NCBI RefSeq assembly: GCF_015832195.1
Contig: NC_052018.1
Location: forward strand, 32,330,115 to 32,394,114
DNA: 64,000 nt
Reading direction: 5' to 3'
Source of the DNA: Motacilla alba alba
Lineage: Eukaryota > Chordata > Aves > Passeriformes > Motacillidae
This document shows, in pieces, positions 11,865 through 25,995 of the stretch. The translations under genes and the position numbers were made by a program. The notes under the pieces were generated by a model, which did no database searches, was not told the origin of the DNA, and was given only the letters and a program-made list of their open reading frames with translations. Position 1 is the stretch's first letter. The number at the start of each line of letters is the position of its first letter.

Positions 11865-14800
11865 TCTTCCCTTTTATCTTTCAGTGGAACCAGGATTTCC
11901 ACCACATACATGCTTCAGTGCCATGCTCTTTCAAGTAAAGAAAAGTGAAGTGCTGGAAATGACACGAATTTCTGAAGCCATGTGGTCAATTTCCCTACAA
12001 AAGTAGAAGAATCAGACTGAATGTAACTGATCGATCACCAAATCAGTCTTGGAAGTTGGATGGCCCGAACAGCTTCCACTACAGCTTTTTGCATGGTAAG
12101 CTTCATACATTTTGTGGATACCTAGAAACTTTGATAGCAGGTTTACTTTAGTTAAATCTTAACACAAGGAGATCAGATTTCTAAGTCCAAACTTTGTATA
12201 TTTCTAGGCTAGATTCTTTTGATTAAATACACATATCCACAGTGTGTTTAAGACATCAATTCTAGGATGAATTGAGTTACTCCTTAGATCTGCATTGACT
12301 CTTAGGAGTAACTGGCTACAATTAGTCACATGAATTTCATACTTTTTACTTATTCTTTTTAAGTACTCTAGGGTTTTAATGAAATGGGGCTGGAATACTA
12401 AATTATTTAGTGTTACTGAGCTAGTTATCACAGAAACATGAGCAAAGAATTGTATTTTAACTTTACAAGCAGGGCATCTCTGCAAAATTTTCCCTTTGAT
12501 TACTACCGAATGGAATATTTCAGTTGAATAACCATTTTCTTTTCAGGTATTGAACAAATATCTCTAACAAATACTCTTCCCACCAGCTCCACTTATAACA
12601 CCAGAATTCCACAGGCAAATTTCCTTTGAATGTAAAACCTGGGGTGACTGTCTAAAGCCAAGCATATAAATGGCATTCTGAACATTTAGTTCTAGTCCAT
12701 TTATTTTTGTTTACTTCTGTGCTTCATTATAATGAGATACACATTTTTGTGTATTGAGGACTATAATTACTCGTGTCCATAGAGCAGCTCAGCAGAGAGT
12801 ATAATTATTGCTCACATGTCAGCTCAAGGCAAGAATTAGACTCAAAAGTCTGACACAGTCATTACTCCTACTTTTTAATTTGTTCACCTCCTGGTAGCAC
12901 CTAACAGATCACCTATGGCTGTCCTAATTTTTCAATACAAAAAGATTAAACTCCTACCTCTCTATCCTTTTTTTATGAGGGATATAGTCAAACCTGAGAA
13001 TGAAGCTGGTTCTTCATTCATGTCAGAAAGACACAGAGCTGGTTCTGGGACAGGACCACAGGGCAGCACAGGGCAGCTGGCCATGTGTGCAGCACTGCCA
13101 ACATCACAGACACATCTGAGGCTGCAGAAACGTGACATATGGTCCTAGGTGCACAGGGGTAGAGGGCGTTCTCTTTCTTTGGTAAAATCAAGCAAGGCCT
13201 TGGAGAAATCTAGGCATTTGCCACAGCTGGAGAGATTTTTTCAGTCTGGAAGTGACATAGCCATTGTTCATGAGCTATGTGTAGATCAAAAACTGGTTTG
13301 ATGTGTCTGCCAAAGACCCCTTCAAGATAGGGGCTACAGTAGGGATGACCAGAGATCCTACATTGTATGCTCTCTGTAGATGCCCCTCATGCCTGTCCAC
13401 CTCCAACTGCACCTTGCTCCAGAATTCAAAAGCACTTTTAGCACAGGAAGATGCTGGACTGTCCCTTACTCAGCTGAAGAATGGGAGCAGACAAGGGCTG
13501 CTGTCCAGCACAGGACATCCACTGCTGTTACGCTGGCCTGTGCACTGCTGACACTTCCGGTTTCTTCTGTTTTCTGTCTGGGGCACCATTAAATTTCCTG
13601 AGAACTCTCACAGTTCAATACAACAAAAACCTTTAGGCTTTAACACAGTGCATTTGGTTTATGGTTTGTGCTATTATTTGGGCAAAACCAAACAAGGTAT
13701 AAAGCCACAAAACCTTCAACCATCCCTCCTTTGCCTATTACCAGTGAATCCTGGTCTCTAAATAATTTAAAAATATCTGGTACTTCGGCTTTTTTGGCTG
13801 GCTTTCTCTGAGTTTGTGTGAAGATTTTCCTCCACAGCAGGAAGCCCTGACCATCGCAGTGCTATATTGCAGGGCATGTCTGCATACTTCCCATTATTTT
13901 GGGAACTACAGACAAAGGTACAATGCTGCAGTTGGCCAAGATTTCTCCATAAGGCCCTGGTAAGGTACATGACCCTACATAGAGATGACTACCCTGCTCT
14001 CCACCCTATGACTGAGTGAATAAAGAAATCACTTTTTCCTCTATAGTCATACAACTAATTACAAAACAATAATATTTTTTCAGAAAATTGTCTCCATTAC
14101 AGCAACATTTGAAGTGGTAAGGTGAGAGTGAGTCAGTTGCGAAAATTAAAAATTCTGCTTTAATATATTTTAGTAATTAATGTTCACAAACAAGCACAAA
14201 TTAAGTTTGTTCTCTATATTTTAAATTAATTTTTACTCTTCAGTTTATAAGACTCATGTCTCACTATATGATTTTAGGTTGTTTCATAAAATTGCTTCAA
14301 AAGAAATGATTCTGTAGAGTTTGCATATATTTGATATATATCTTTGAAATTATTTGTTCTTGTGCATGTTTTTAGTTACAGAATAAAGACTGCTTAAAGT
14401 TTTATTGAGAAAATTCAAGTAATTCTCTTATAACTAAATGAAAAGCACATCATTAAAAGAAGATTTAAAGGCAAGAAAAAAATCCTTTTATGAGAGCACA
14501 ACTCTTGAATAATTACTTCAGCTCTGGCACTGAATACTTCGTTATTTAATGAAATCTTAGTATGCAGTACTTTATCCCAAATGTGTCACGAATTTTCAGT
14601 GAGAGAAAATGAACTTTGGTCCTAATGTGTACTCTAGGAGTGAGAGGCACATGGCAAATATTATAGCAGTTCACCCTGAATGTTATTTGCTCAGGTATCT
14701 TGGTAGTATCTGGAGTGTCAATAACAGGAATTTCAATGTTCTCTTGTCAGGCCATGCAGGAAAAAAATGCATCAGAGTCCTTGCTTCCTCACCCACCGGC

Positions 14801-16869
14801 TGTGGATCTCTCATGCTGATACACAATCCGTGTCCCCAGGTCTCCCTCCAGCACCCCTCACTGTGACTCAGCGGCAGCTCTTCACCCTCCTGTGGTGTTC
14901 ATGCGAGCCCTTCTGCGCCCATTCCGGGTGGTGCTCGGGGCACCACACACTGCTGGCCATGCCTGAACCCCAGAGTGCAGCACAGTGTCTGCACTGGGGC
15001 TGCAATTCCTCTCACTGAACCTCTGCTTTCCAAAGGTTAGAAATATAGATATTACTCCAGTCCCTTTCCAGTTAATGGAAGGAGACAGGAACAGCTGGCC
15101 AAGATTTCTCTGGGTGGACCTCAGTGCTATCCAAAGGTGTCTGTCCTGCACCTACAGGGACATCAGCTGGCTAACACTAACTGCATGTGGCATTGACAGG
15201 TCTCAAGAGTTTGCAGAGACACAGCTTGACCTTTACGTGCACCAAAATGATTTTAGCATTAACAGAACCATTTCTGGCAAGCACGTTGCTCTACATAAGG
15301 AAAGATCTGCACATGGTCCTCCCAGTACTTGGGCCTGATATTTCAAATGTTGCAGATTATAAGATGCAAGAGCAACACAAAAAAAAAGTTTTCTCAATGA
15401 TGAAGAAACATCATTAGAAGCTAGTGAAATACTTTTCTAAACCATTTAAACCATTTTACCAATAAGTCAGGTGGAAACTAAGTTAACTCAAAAGAACTAC
15501 AAATACTGATTTTTGAAAATTAATAAAATAAATGAAACAATACTAACATTACCTGAGCAAAATTAAAGTTGGAACCAAAACAAGAAGAAGCAAATTATGT
15601 ATATTTCTCGAAGATAATTGCTGGAAGTATATTTATGTCTCTAAGTACAAAGGGGAAATTGAAAATACCATTATTTATGTCTCAGCACTTTTAAAGTAAT
15701 ATTACATATATAATTCCAATGAGTGTAAGTTCAATTAAAAGCCATGCAGCATAGAAGAACTGTGCTCTCATTTTGTAAGTGTTTCCTAATAAGTAAGTGA
15801 ACCACAGAGCAAATTCTCTTTATTCATAACCTGCACAGAAGAAGACAGAGGTAATCAGTGGAACAAAAAAATCTGTCAGTGTCCGATATGAAGTTCTTGT
15901 TTAGAGCCAAATTAAACTTCTCAGCTTATGTCTGTCACTATTTGTTGATTTTTTAATGTTAAAGATATATTTGAATAGAAAGCCATTTGTAAATATGAAA
16001 TAATCTAAAATTTGATTAAATACATTTATCACAATGTGATTTTAAAGACTTTGCAGTTTATTGAATAGATTTTAAACTTTTTTGGAGAAAAAATACTTAC
16101 TTGCTTTCTTTCTAGCACTACCAGTTACTTTTTTACAAATACACTTTCTGTGCCTTATTTTTTCATGATGGAGATGTTTTGACTGATGTCACAGTTTTAA
16201 AAGTCAGTGAAAAATCTGTTTCACTGAAGTGGAAGCCCTGATCAGGCATTGCTTTTTCTTCTTAAACCTGAAACAAGTATAAAAGCATGTCTTTTGGAAC
16301 ATTTAGATCAACCTTTTTTTCCTGCTCATGAGCAAAGAATTCAGGAGTGAAAGGAAAAGACAAAGAATTTCTCTGTGACAGGAGACAAAAGCAGGGGAAA
16401 AAAAACCCAAGACAAAACAATAAAAAAGCCTCACCATTTCTCCTTAAAATCCTTAGGAGACCTAGTCTCCCTCTCAGTTTGTGTTTTGTGGATGGAGAGG
16501 TTTGAGCTGATTGATGACAGAGTTGCGTTAGCAAAAGGACCATTTACTGAAGTGAGGAAAAGTAGCTCTTCAGTCAAATACTTCCATATCTTTTGCTTTT
16601 TCCAGTGACTCCTCTGTACTGTTTTCTGAAACAACATGACTATGTTGATTACTGCTGCAAGAAGATTATTACTGTAAAAATGTTCAACTGACAAAGATTT
16701 CAGAGTGTGTATTATTAATTTGTATGAGTCAGACCTTTGTTGGCAAAATCTCAATGGAATTGCAAAATACGGTTTTCCAGCTTGGCAGACTTGTACCAGA
16801 CATGTACAACTCTACACAGAATTCCACTTCCATGCATCAGAGAGAAGGTTTTCAGCATGTTGCAAAATG

Positions 16870-16958
16870 AACAAACAAAAAAACAACAACACAAAAAAAC
16901 CAAAAAAAAACCAAAAAAACAAACAAACAAACAAAACCCCAAAACCAAAAAAAACCCC
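16870..16958. repeat. A/C-rich low-complexity tract
   Basis: Runs of A broken by single or double C (acaaacaaaaaa, aacaacaac, ccaaaaaaaccaaaa). This resembles a degenerate (CAAA)n/(AAAAC)n microsatellite. The open frames across it are compositional. Confidence 0.85.
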
Positions 16959-19900
16959 TCTGTGTTTATCTCAGAAGATGCAAAACAACTGTCTGAATGT
17001 GAATGAACACACACACACACACTTATTAAATGTGCTCTAACACATACATGCAGCGTCAGTCAGGCTTCTAATATCTACACCCAAAATTGAAAAGAGGAAC
17101 TGTTTGACACAAGACCATACTGACAAATGCCAATACTGAACTGAAAAGGTGGGGATATATTTTTTAAACTCTTCCTCTTACTGTCACCACCAATATAACT
17201 GACAGAGCTATCCTATCGCTCATCAATTAATTTTTTAATTTCTGTAGGTGAAAGCTAGATTTAAACAAAAGCCTTGGAGGCATGAAGTTTCATATAATAC
17301 TTCAGTAAACAGCCAGTTTTATCAGTTTAGATTTCATTCACTTGTGAGGAAAGTATAAAAGAATCTGGACATGTTATTTGAGCTGTTTACAAGAATTTAC
17401 AGATCAATGGTAAAAATCAAGTTATAGTAGTACTGCTGATTGAAACAAAAAAAAAAATAGAATGAGTGAAGAAATTTAAATTAAAATGTCCAAAACTTCC
17501 AAAATATTTAGAAGACTGGATTTCTTCTAAAAGCCTTTTTTTCTCAATTTAGCACTGCTCAATAAAACTGAGAAGCTATTAAGCTAAGTGAATAAACTAT
17601 CAGAAGCTACTTACTTTTTGATGAGTCAGCATATCCAATTGTAACAACAGCCCTGGTGTCAGATTAGGAAAACTCATCTGTCTAGATAGGATCTTAGAGG
17701 AGAAATGTCAATGTCAAAATAACAAATGGTTTCCATGTAGCTTTAAATTTTTATTTTGCTTCCTAAACTATATAAGGAAATTAAATCTTATTCTCTCATA
17801 TACCAAGGAGGAGCTAGGCAAGTTTAGCAACAATATTTTGGATAGATGGTTACACATAATATACTGAGTATTGCAATAGGATGTGACATGCTGCACATTG
17901 CAAATGGCATAAATCATTAAATGTTTTAATGTTGAAGGCCTTAAAGTAATTTATGCAATTTACTGGTTGGTCCACAAGTCAGTGTTTCAAGATTTATCTT
18001 ATACTGCTATGGGTTGTTGAACAATGTCAGTGGTCAGTTCCCTTCTTTTCCCTCTGCCTTATTTTGTGGTTGTCATTAGCAATATTGCTTAATGCTTTAT
18101 TGAACCTCTATTTGCCTTTTTTCTCACTATGTAGATATATTTCTGTTCCCTGTAGCCAAGTACCCACAGAATGATATGAATAGGATCATCTTTAAAATGT
18201 AGTGTCATTATGAATACTTGCTTAAGCACACAAAAATTGCTTGGGTTCAGAGGCCAGTAAATAAAGGGTCAAGCCAATCTCTGGTGCTATTGTCAAAGTC
18301 TTCTTATTTTTCTACTTAGATTTGTACATACACAGAAACATATGATTGCATTGTTCAAAAGAATACTGGAGTCACATTCATAATTTCTGTTTGTTTTGTA
18401 ATAGTATACACTCCACTTTATCATCTTAGAAAATCAAGAAAAGACAATTGTGGGTTTTGTTCATCACTGTTCAGCATACAAAGTGTTACTCCAATCTATT
18501 TGAAATTCTATCTGAAATTTTAGCACTGAGTGATTGTTGAAATACACACAGAACTGAAAGGAGAATCCTATAAACTCGATTAAAATGGAAACACAAATAT
18601 TAAGCACAAAATATCCCACAAATTGTCAATTATTCCTTTAACATCATCCTGTTCTACAAGGCAGCTGTGAAAGTAAATTACTTCCTTGTTGGAGGAAATA
18701 CCAAGCCAAATGCTATTGCTGTACCCTCTGATTTAAAAAGAAGATGCACAAAGTCAAAATCTTTTATTCCCAAAATGTACCTGACATTTTATTTTTCATC
18801 ATGCCTGTTTATATGTGTTACAAGATTTATTTTTATGAAATGAATGGAGAAAAGAAGACAGTAGAAATAAAAAGTGAAATCAAGGCAAAAATAAACTACC
18901 TATGTTTTATTAGTTATTATAGTATATCAGCATCTCTCTGTAAAAATAACAAATATCCCTGGTACTGTGATAATTAGCTGCTTTTTGTGACAAGGGATAT
19001 ATAGAAGGCACTATTTCACCACAAACTGTATGGGCTTTCATTGGTGGTATCTAGTCTTCTCAGGTCCATGCAGCCCAAAGTCCACCTGGAAAGAAGCTCC
19101 AGTTCCAGCTGCAGATCCACATCTCCGTGTCCCCTGACCTGGTCACTCTTGTCACGTGAAATCTTCAAGGTCAGCATTAAGTAACTTGTGCTTTTCTAGA
19201 GAGGTAGGACAGGAACAGTAAGTCCTGCCTGGGGCTGGTGCAAGCACTGTTTGTCTCATTTTTATATCATGATTTCCTTTCATCACCTGTTGATGGAAAG
19301 AATGTAATTAGACTAATACTAAATACAAAACCACTTCATATTACATCCATGAGCAGTGTTATTGTAGTGTAAATTCCTGCCAGTGAATGGAGGATGGATA
19401 AACAGAGATATTTTTCTCCTGTGCCTTTGTCTCATTAATAATATCAATGAGCAACATCAATTGCCTTCTTAGGCAGGTTGGGGAACACAAGCAACTGTGG
19501 CTGTTCATTATCCCATTTACCCAAGTAGTCTTTGCTAAATAGGCACATATTTTTCTATCCTCACTGCACAGACAAGACAAGATTGATGGAGATCAAAAAA
19601 AACCAAAAAACCCAAAGATAAACCTAGAGGGACCGCAGGTATTTATTTAATGACAGGAACATTTACCTGATTTTCATAAGGTATTTGCTCACTTGAATTG
19701 AAACCATTCATAATAAGGAATAAGCAATTCACTGAAATTTGAGAATTAGCCATCAAAACAAGTCTGTTTTATCTGCTGAAGTAAACCAAAAAGAAAATTT
19801 CACAGGGTCTGATACAGTCAAAGGTAGAAATCCTTCCTCTTCGTTACCCTCCCCCAGATCCTTACACCTTGTGTCCAGGAATACATCGCGTAAGAAACTT

Positions 19901-21427
19901 GTCAGTTATCAAAACTTTTAACTCTAAGACTGTGATTAGACAGAAAATAGAAATATGTTTCAAAATTAATGCAGTAAAGAACTATGGCAGTATAAAAGAA
20001 GCCTTATGCTTCATTTCAATATTTCCTCATTTTAGTTATTGGTTTGCAATATCAGCATCCCATTAGAGTCTAAGCTACAAAGACTTCAGGATAATAGATC
20101 TTCCTTTAGGCACCAGCGTTTGAAGGGAAAAGGACAATTTAATATTCTAAAATCAGTGGAACTGTGTGGGCAGTAAGGAAGAGGAGCTTATCTGTAGATT
20201 TACTGTGAAACAATTACACTCCTGCAAGCTTTAAATCCCTCTCCTACTCACAATTAAAGGCATAGATAACTTCCTAATGTACAGAAGCTGACAGATCAGA
20301 TGATGGAAAGCCAATATCTATCACTCTCTGTTTACTTCTTACTTTGTATGGGGAAAATCAGCCATATGCAGAATTCATTTGGGATAAAAAGAGCCTGGGT
20401 AGCAGTGCATAGTAGGAAAGAGTTTCATCCATCAACTTTCCCCAGAAAGACAGGACTGGATGTTTCATTTGCAGGGCAGAGGAGGAGATACCAAAGGAGG
20501 AAGCAATCAGTTCAACAACAAAGGGAAAACGCTCAAGCAGAATTTCAAGCTCCTAAATGACTTCCTGAAAGGCCCTTGCACAGCTCCTTATTGGTTCTTT
20601 TGTTTGTCCTCAGAAAGGCAATTGCCAGAAACTTGATTTCAATTTGAAAGCTTCCATTTATAAAGAATGCAGTACTAAAGGAACCAACCAATGTGGCATA
20701 TTAACCGGTACAGTGAATCAAATCTTGAAGACTTTCTTCAGAGTTTGTGTTTTACAGCCTATAAAAAACTCTAGAAACCAGACCTGGCAGAATCTAGCAC
20801 TTCAGGAACCCGAGAATTTGGCCTGCTGGGTTTACCTGTGAAGCTCTTGCCTCCAACTTTTAAACAGTTTGTACATCTAAATTCAGTTTATGTCACTAGT
20901 AAAATTAATCCAATCCACCAACAAAGCCTACATTTAATGCACATTACTGTTCTCTTATGTCAGAGAAAACTATGAAAGTGATCCTGCTGAATCCAAAGCA
21001 TCCTATGACTCTCCTAAAGCTCTCTGGAGGCAGAGACTTGCCCACTGCAGGAGGAGGGATTACTGCCTGTGAACTCATCGTCTGGGATACTTGGATTGTC
21101 AGCTTAAGTACTTTAAAACTTTCTTCTGTGTCCTTATTTTTCCCATTAATCTCTTATCTTATGCAATATAAAAAGAAGACTGACAAAATAAATTGTGCAA
21201 GTAGGAATCCAAATGAGTAGTTTGGCTTGCCTCTGAAATATCAGTAAAAACATCCCCATTTTCACATTACTTTTCAAATTTCTGTATTCTTCCTTTTCCC
21301 CATCTCTTAATTTCATAGGAGATTCCTGGCTGATGCTTATTTGTCATAAAGATTTTGTAAGGAATTTTTGAAGGGGGAATTAATTAAGATGTCCAGTAAT
21401 AGCTCACTTTTGTTAACTCAAGCACAG

Positions 21428-22004
21428 CATCACCAGCTGGGCAAGGGAGGGGATTGTCCTGCTCTGCTCTGCACTGGGGCGGCCTCACCTCAAGTGCTGG
21501 GGGCAGTTTTGGGCACTACAATGTAAGAAGATATTAAACTATTCCAGAGTGTCCAAAGGAGGGCAACAAAGATGGTGAAGGGCCTTGAGGGGAAGCCGTG
21601 TGAGGAGCAGCTGAGGGCACTGGATATGTTCAGCCTGAAGAAGGGGAGACTGAGGGGAGACCTCACTGCAGTTACAGCTTCCTCATGAGGGGAAGAGGAG
21701 GGGCAGGCACTGATCTCTTCTCTGTGATGACAGTGACAGGACTAAGGGAATGGCCTGAAGTTGTGTCAAGGGAAGTTTAGGCTGGATATCAGGAAAAGGT
21801 TTTTAACCCAGAGAGTGGCTGGGCACTGAAACAGGCTCCCCAGGAAAGTGATCGCAGCACCAAGCCTGATGGAGTCCAAGAAGTGTTTGGACAGTGCTCT
21901 CAGGCACAGGGTATGATTCTTAGGGATGGTGCTGTGCAGAATGTTGAGGGACTCGATGATCCTTTTGGGCACCTTCCAACTGAGCATAGTCTGTGATTCT
22001 ATGA
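21428..22004 (+). mobile_element. CR1 LINE 3' fragment (long copy)
   Basis: 577 bp align by eye to the CR1 3' region of the GGGCAAGGGAGGGGATTGTCC...GCGGCCTCACCTC...GGGCAACAAAGATGG type. They include the CTGATCTCTTCTCTG block, CAGGCTCCCCAGG, CACCAAGCCTGA, GGACTCGATGATCC and the terminal TCTGTGATTCTATGA tail. It is 5'-truncated and moderately diverged, and belongs to a different CR1 subfamily from the copy at 5.7 kb, judging from the 3' block. The minus-strand open frames here are antisense shadows. Confidence 0.95.
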
Positions 22005-23061
22005 CTGAGGAGACCTACACCTTCCTCCATCTGCCAACACTTCTGGGTTCAAACCCTGATGCCTGATGTTTGAGACTTGGTGTATTTGCAAAACTGCATG
22101 AAACAACTTGCACACAGAGTCTGCTTGCCAGGCCCAGCAACTACACAGAAGCCTGACAGATTCCAGCTAAGAGCTGGAAAGCAGCAGGTCCTCTGCTGAA
22201 CTCAGAAGGAAACATACCAGTTTCCTGGGTGCTAACCCAAAGGCCCACAGATGTAAGGGATATGTGAAAGGAACTGAATCAAACCAATGAGGAGTCTTTC
22301 TTGAAAAAAAGTCTGTTCTGCTCATCTCCTGATAACACAAGCAACACCTTAACCTCCAAAACATTTACCTAAGGGGACACATTATCTTAGTCTTCAGGAA
22401 ATCTGGGTACCTTTCACAGTGTTATATCTCAATGACTGAAATGAAGTCAAAACCACTGTGTCAATTGTGCTCCTTCAGGATTACATTTCAGTTGCAGTGA
22501 GACTGGTGCAAACAAGTTATGACCATGGCAGATAGTGGTCAACAAGTAAGTTGCTTCACTTTTATTCACTGACCCATAGCTGAAGTTACTGGAAATCACC
22601 CTCCCAGAAAATGGTATCAAAAAAGCAGGTTCAGCTGTATTTCATCCAACTAGCTGTTCATATTTAAGTCTTTGCAGCACAGTTTTTATTTTTTGAAAGA
22701 AAGGATGCTTGCTTTGATCTTACAAATGCGTATCATTATTTTTTAATCAGTTCAATTGTACGTGAGTAGCATGTTTTTGTGCTTAAACATATTGCGCAGA
22801 GACTGGCATAATGGAAAACAATAAAAGGAATTGTAACAATTCTTGTTTCCAGTTTCTACAGAAGTTTCTTCTATCACAGTTGCTTCTATCCAGTTTCAGA
22901 GTCTTGGTGTTAATTTCAGTTATTATTAGTGACTATTTAAACAAGAAAACACTTTTTATGAGGCTTTGGGGATTTATTTTAATGTTAGACATCAGAAGAC
23001 AATGACCTGTTTCAACAGATTAAAAGACATACTTTAAAATGAGATGCTACTGTATTGGATG
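22005..23061. other. Intergenic, nothing recognised
   Basis: About 1 kb between a CR1 and an LTR. No gene, RNA or repeat was recognised. Confidence 0.5.
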
Positions 23062-23573
23062 TGTCTGAGACTGGGCTAGTTTTCTCCATTGCAGCCCTCA
23101 TAGTACTGTTCATTGTAGGAGATCTAGAAAGGTGTTGATAATGCAGCATCAGTGCTGTCCCTCCAAGACTCCCCTACTGCACCCAGTTGACTAGGGGTGG
23201 ACAAGGTCTTGGGAGGGGACATATCTAGGACAGCTGACCCAAAGTAACCAAAGGGATATCCATACCACAGCAGATGTCCTCAGCAGATGTCCTCAGCAGA
23301 GTAGTACAGCATTTGTCTTCCAAAGCAACTGGTACTCAAACTAATGCCCTGCCTGTGAAGTGGCTGGATATCACCTGCTGATGGGAAGTACAGAAGGAAC
23401 CTTTTGATCCTCCTTTGCTTCGATGTACAACCTTTGCTTTTGCTTTAATAAAGTGCCTTTACATTGAATCATGAGTTTTCCTGCTTATTTTCTCCACCTC
23501 CATCCTGCTCAGAAGGGAAGAAAATAGGGTGTCTTGGAAGGCACCTGGCACTCAGCCCAAGTTAACCATCACA
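23062..23573 (+). mobile_element. Solo LTR of an avian endogenous retrovirus (ERVL-like), degraded
   Basis: The element starts with TGTCTGAGACTGGGCTAG and a TTTTCTCCATTGCAGCCCTCATAGT block, typical of one group of avian LTRs. It carries the CTAGGACAGCTGACCCAAAGT and CCAAAGGGATATCCATACCA blocks in the middle, then CCTGCTGATGGGAAGT, a polyadenylation signal (TTTAATAAAG near 23445) and CATGAGTTTTCCTGCT. It ends in GTTAACCATCACA. TG...CA ends fit an LTR. No internal region is present on either side, so it is a solo LTR. The block cagcagatgtcct is repeated inside at about 23270-23297. No target duplication is recognisable. Confidence 0.82.
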
Positions 23574-25449
23574 ACTATCAAATGTTTTTAGCATCTTTCA
23601 GAATCAAAGGTGTACTTACCCTTATAATTTTTGTCACATATTTTTAGGCAGTATTTATAGCTAGGACATTAAAGAACTCACTACCAAGCATGACTGCTTA
23701 CTTTTTTTCTCTTGTTGAAATATTCAGCGGATTGTTCTATGTTCTAATCATCATGCAAGAAACTTTAGCTTCTAGGTGATCCCAGAAATCAAGACTCAGA
23801 CTAGGGGAAAACAATGAACAGGATGTGAAAACTTCCAATGCACAGATTTACCCTGTAGGTTTTGTGGAGGCTCAAAATTATTTTATAATACTATTGTTTC
23901 TTTGTTTTATATTGAAAATGCAAATCCATGCTTTATCATTTTTTCATTTTAGTTTGAACTGTTTTAGTCACCTAGCAATCAATCCAATGTTCATGATTTT
24001 CTGATATTAATAACTCAATATTTCCTTTAAATTATTTCCTTTGGAATCTCACTGTCTAAGCCCTTATAAAAGTCCAATTTGAGTGGCATTTATGATTTTA
24101 TAGTGAAGGACCTATCAGTTTTTTAATTATAAAGTTTTCTTTTCAAGGAAATTTACATAATCTTTTAATTTGGTCAGAGAAAACTGAATGATTTTCTTAA
24201 GAGTTTCCCATATTTTACAGGATTTTGCAAGGTTTCTATGAGCTACTTAGATATTTCACAGTGGCTTTCTTAGCCTTATGGTGTGAACTAACTGCATTAA
24301 AGTCATGCAACTGTAATTTAAGCATAGAAAATCTGTATGGGATGACATTTGATGCAGTACTCAATAGCAACCCTTTCAGTTACAAATGGCATAGTATCTC
24401 TTGAGTTCTGTTAGAAAAATATAAATCTCCTGGAAACATGCAAAGAATTCAGGTTGGAGAAATACTGGTTTGGACACATGTAAAAACCTACTCTATTTAA
24501 TTTATAGCAAATTTATCTAAGCACCCAGTTTTTCAAAACTGAATTAATATCTCTGATGAATAAATATATATATTTTTGGAAAATATAAATAGTGGTGTTG
24601 TATATGGCTGCAACCTGACTTACAGCTGTCATTTCACCAAAGGAGAAAAAAAAAATTGCATAATTTCAACCAATCAAAATAACTCCTCTAGCAAAAGAAG
24701 TGAAGTAGTGAAGTAAGGCTCTGAAATATTTCATTGATGAGCTTTGAGGGTAATATGAATGGAAAGGAGCCACTTTTGAGAAAGGCAAATTAACATAAAC
24801 CAACTGCTCTTTGATGTCTCCAAATTCTTTGTTGCTTCAAGTTCTCTGTCAGTCTTATTGAACTCCTCCCTTTTGCTTTATTGAAGACAGTTTCATCTTA
24901 CTATCTTTACTCTTACAATCTAAATTTAAAAGGATTTGGTATTTTCTGCTAATGGAGCATCCAATGGCTATCAGGTGACTTATCTCCTGTGGATAATTAG
25001 CTGAAATCATCTGACTATGATCAATAACACTTCGAAGGAGATATAAGTAATGCTTTTTAACCACAATGTTATAAAACATTACTTAGTGAAGACTATGTGC
25101 ATAAACTGCATTTTGTCTTTGAACATAACAGAAAAGAAAACCTAGTGGATGATCTTGGAAACAAATATTATCACACTGAAGGAGGCTAAATAAATGAACC
25201 ATCTAAGAAAGCAACTCGGTTAAAAAAACTTGGCAAAACTTAAGTCCAACCTAGTTGCCAATCAGTATTTTTCTTAATCACATGGGTCAAATAGAGTAAC
25301 TGACCTCAATAAATAGGGTGCTAGTAGAGAAGCTGGAGACAAAAGCTTAGTTCCCTCACTCTGTGGCTGATCTCCTGTCTCACTCTGTTCAATAAAATTG
25401 AAGCAGCAGCAGATATTTACCAAAAGGATACAAACAAAACAGAAGGATC
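23574..25449. other. Intergenic, nothing recognised
   Basis: AT-rich DNA with no gene or clear element seen. Confidence 0.5.
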
Positions 25450-25995
25450 ATAGAATCTTCAGATTATAAAATAGTTAGGGTTGGAAAAAACCTTAAAGAT
25501 CATCTAGTTCCACCCCCCCTGCCATGTGCCGGGACACACCTCACTAGACCAGGTTGCTCAGAGCCTCATCAACTTGACTTTGATGGGACATTTTCAACTT
25601 CCCTAGGCAACCTGTGCCAGTGCCTCACCAGCTCACAGTAAAGAACTGCCTCCTGATATCTAATCTAAACCTACTCTCTTTTAGTTTGAATCCATTCCCC
25701 CTTGTCCAATTAACACAAGCCCTTATAAAGAGTCCCTCTCTGTCTTTCTTGTAGGCTCCCTTTGGGTACTGGAAGGCTGCAATTAGGTCACCTCAAAGTG
25801 GTCTCTTTTCCAGGCTGAATAAACCCAATTCTTTCAGCCTTTCTTTATTGCAGAGGTGCCACATCCCTCTAATCATCTTTAGAGGTAACCTCCTCTGGGC
25901 TTGCTTCAATAGGTCCATGTATTTCTTATGCTGAGGACCAGAACAGCTGGACACAGTACAGAAGAAAAATACTGACCAGGAATGAAGGATGATCA
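25450..25995 (-). mobile_element. CR1 LINE 3' fragment
   Basis: On the minus strand the copy ends (low coordinates) in the CR1 tail, seen on the plus strand as ATAGAATCTTCAGATTATA, followed by GATCATCTAGTTCCA and GGGACACACCTCACTAGACC. It continues through GGCAACCTGTGCCAGTGCCTC, AAGAACTGCCTCCTGATATC and CCTTTCTTTATTGCAGAGGTG to GGACCAGAACAGCTGGACACAGTACAG. It is about 546 bp and 5'-truncated. Confidence 0.93.

Larger units (their letters stand above)
6227..21427. other. Intergenic, no gene seen
   Basis: 15.2 kb of AT-rich sequence without recognised genes or clear interspersed elements. It contains the 9-bp minisatellite at 11802-11864, a 16-bp perfect palindrome at 10185-10200, the A/C-rich low-complexity tract at 16870-16958 and a short CA run near 17010-17022. 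The longest open frame (about 170 codons on the minus strand at 10228-10740) shows no domain or family resemblance. Slightly GC-richer patches at about 13000-13560 and 14760-15010 were read and not recognised. Confidence 0.6.

Noticed and set aside
11588..11911. Minus-strand frames with FDF or ISL repeats
   Set aside because: They are the translation of the 9-bp minisatellite and not a protein gene.
16751..17040. Lys/Asn/Thr-rich and Phe/Cys/Val-rich frames
   Set aside because: They come from the A/C-rich low-complexity tract and the CA microsatellite.
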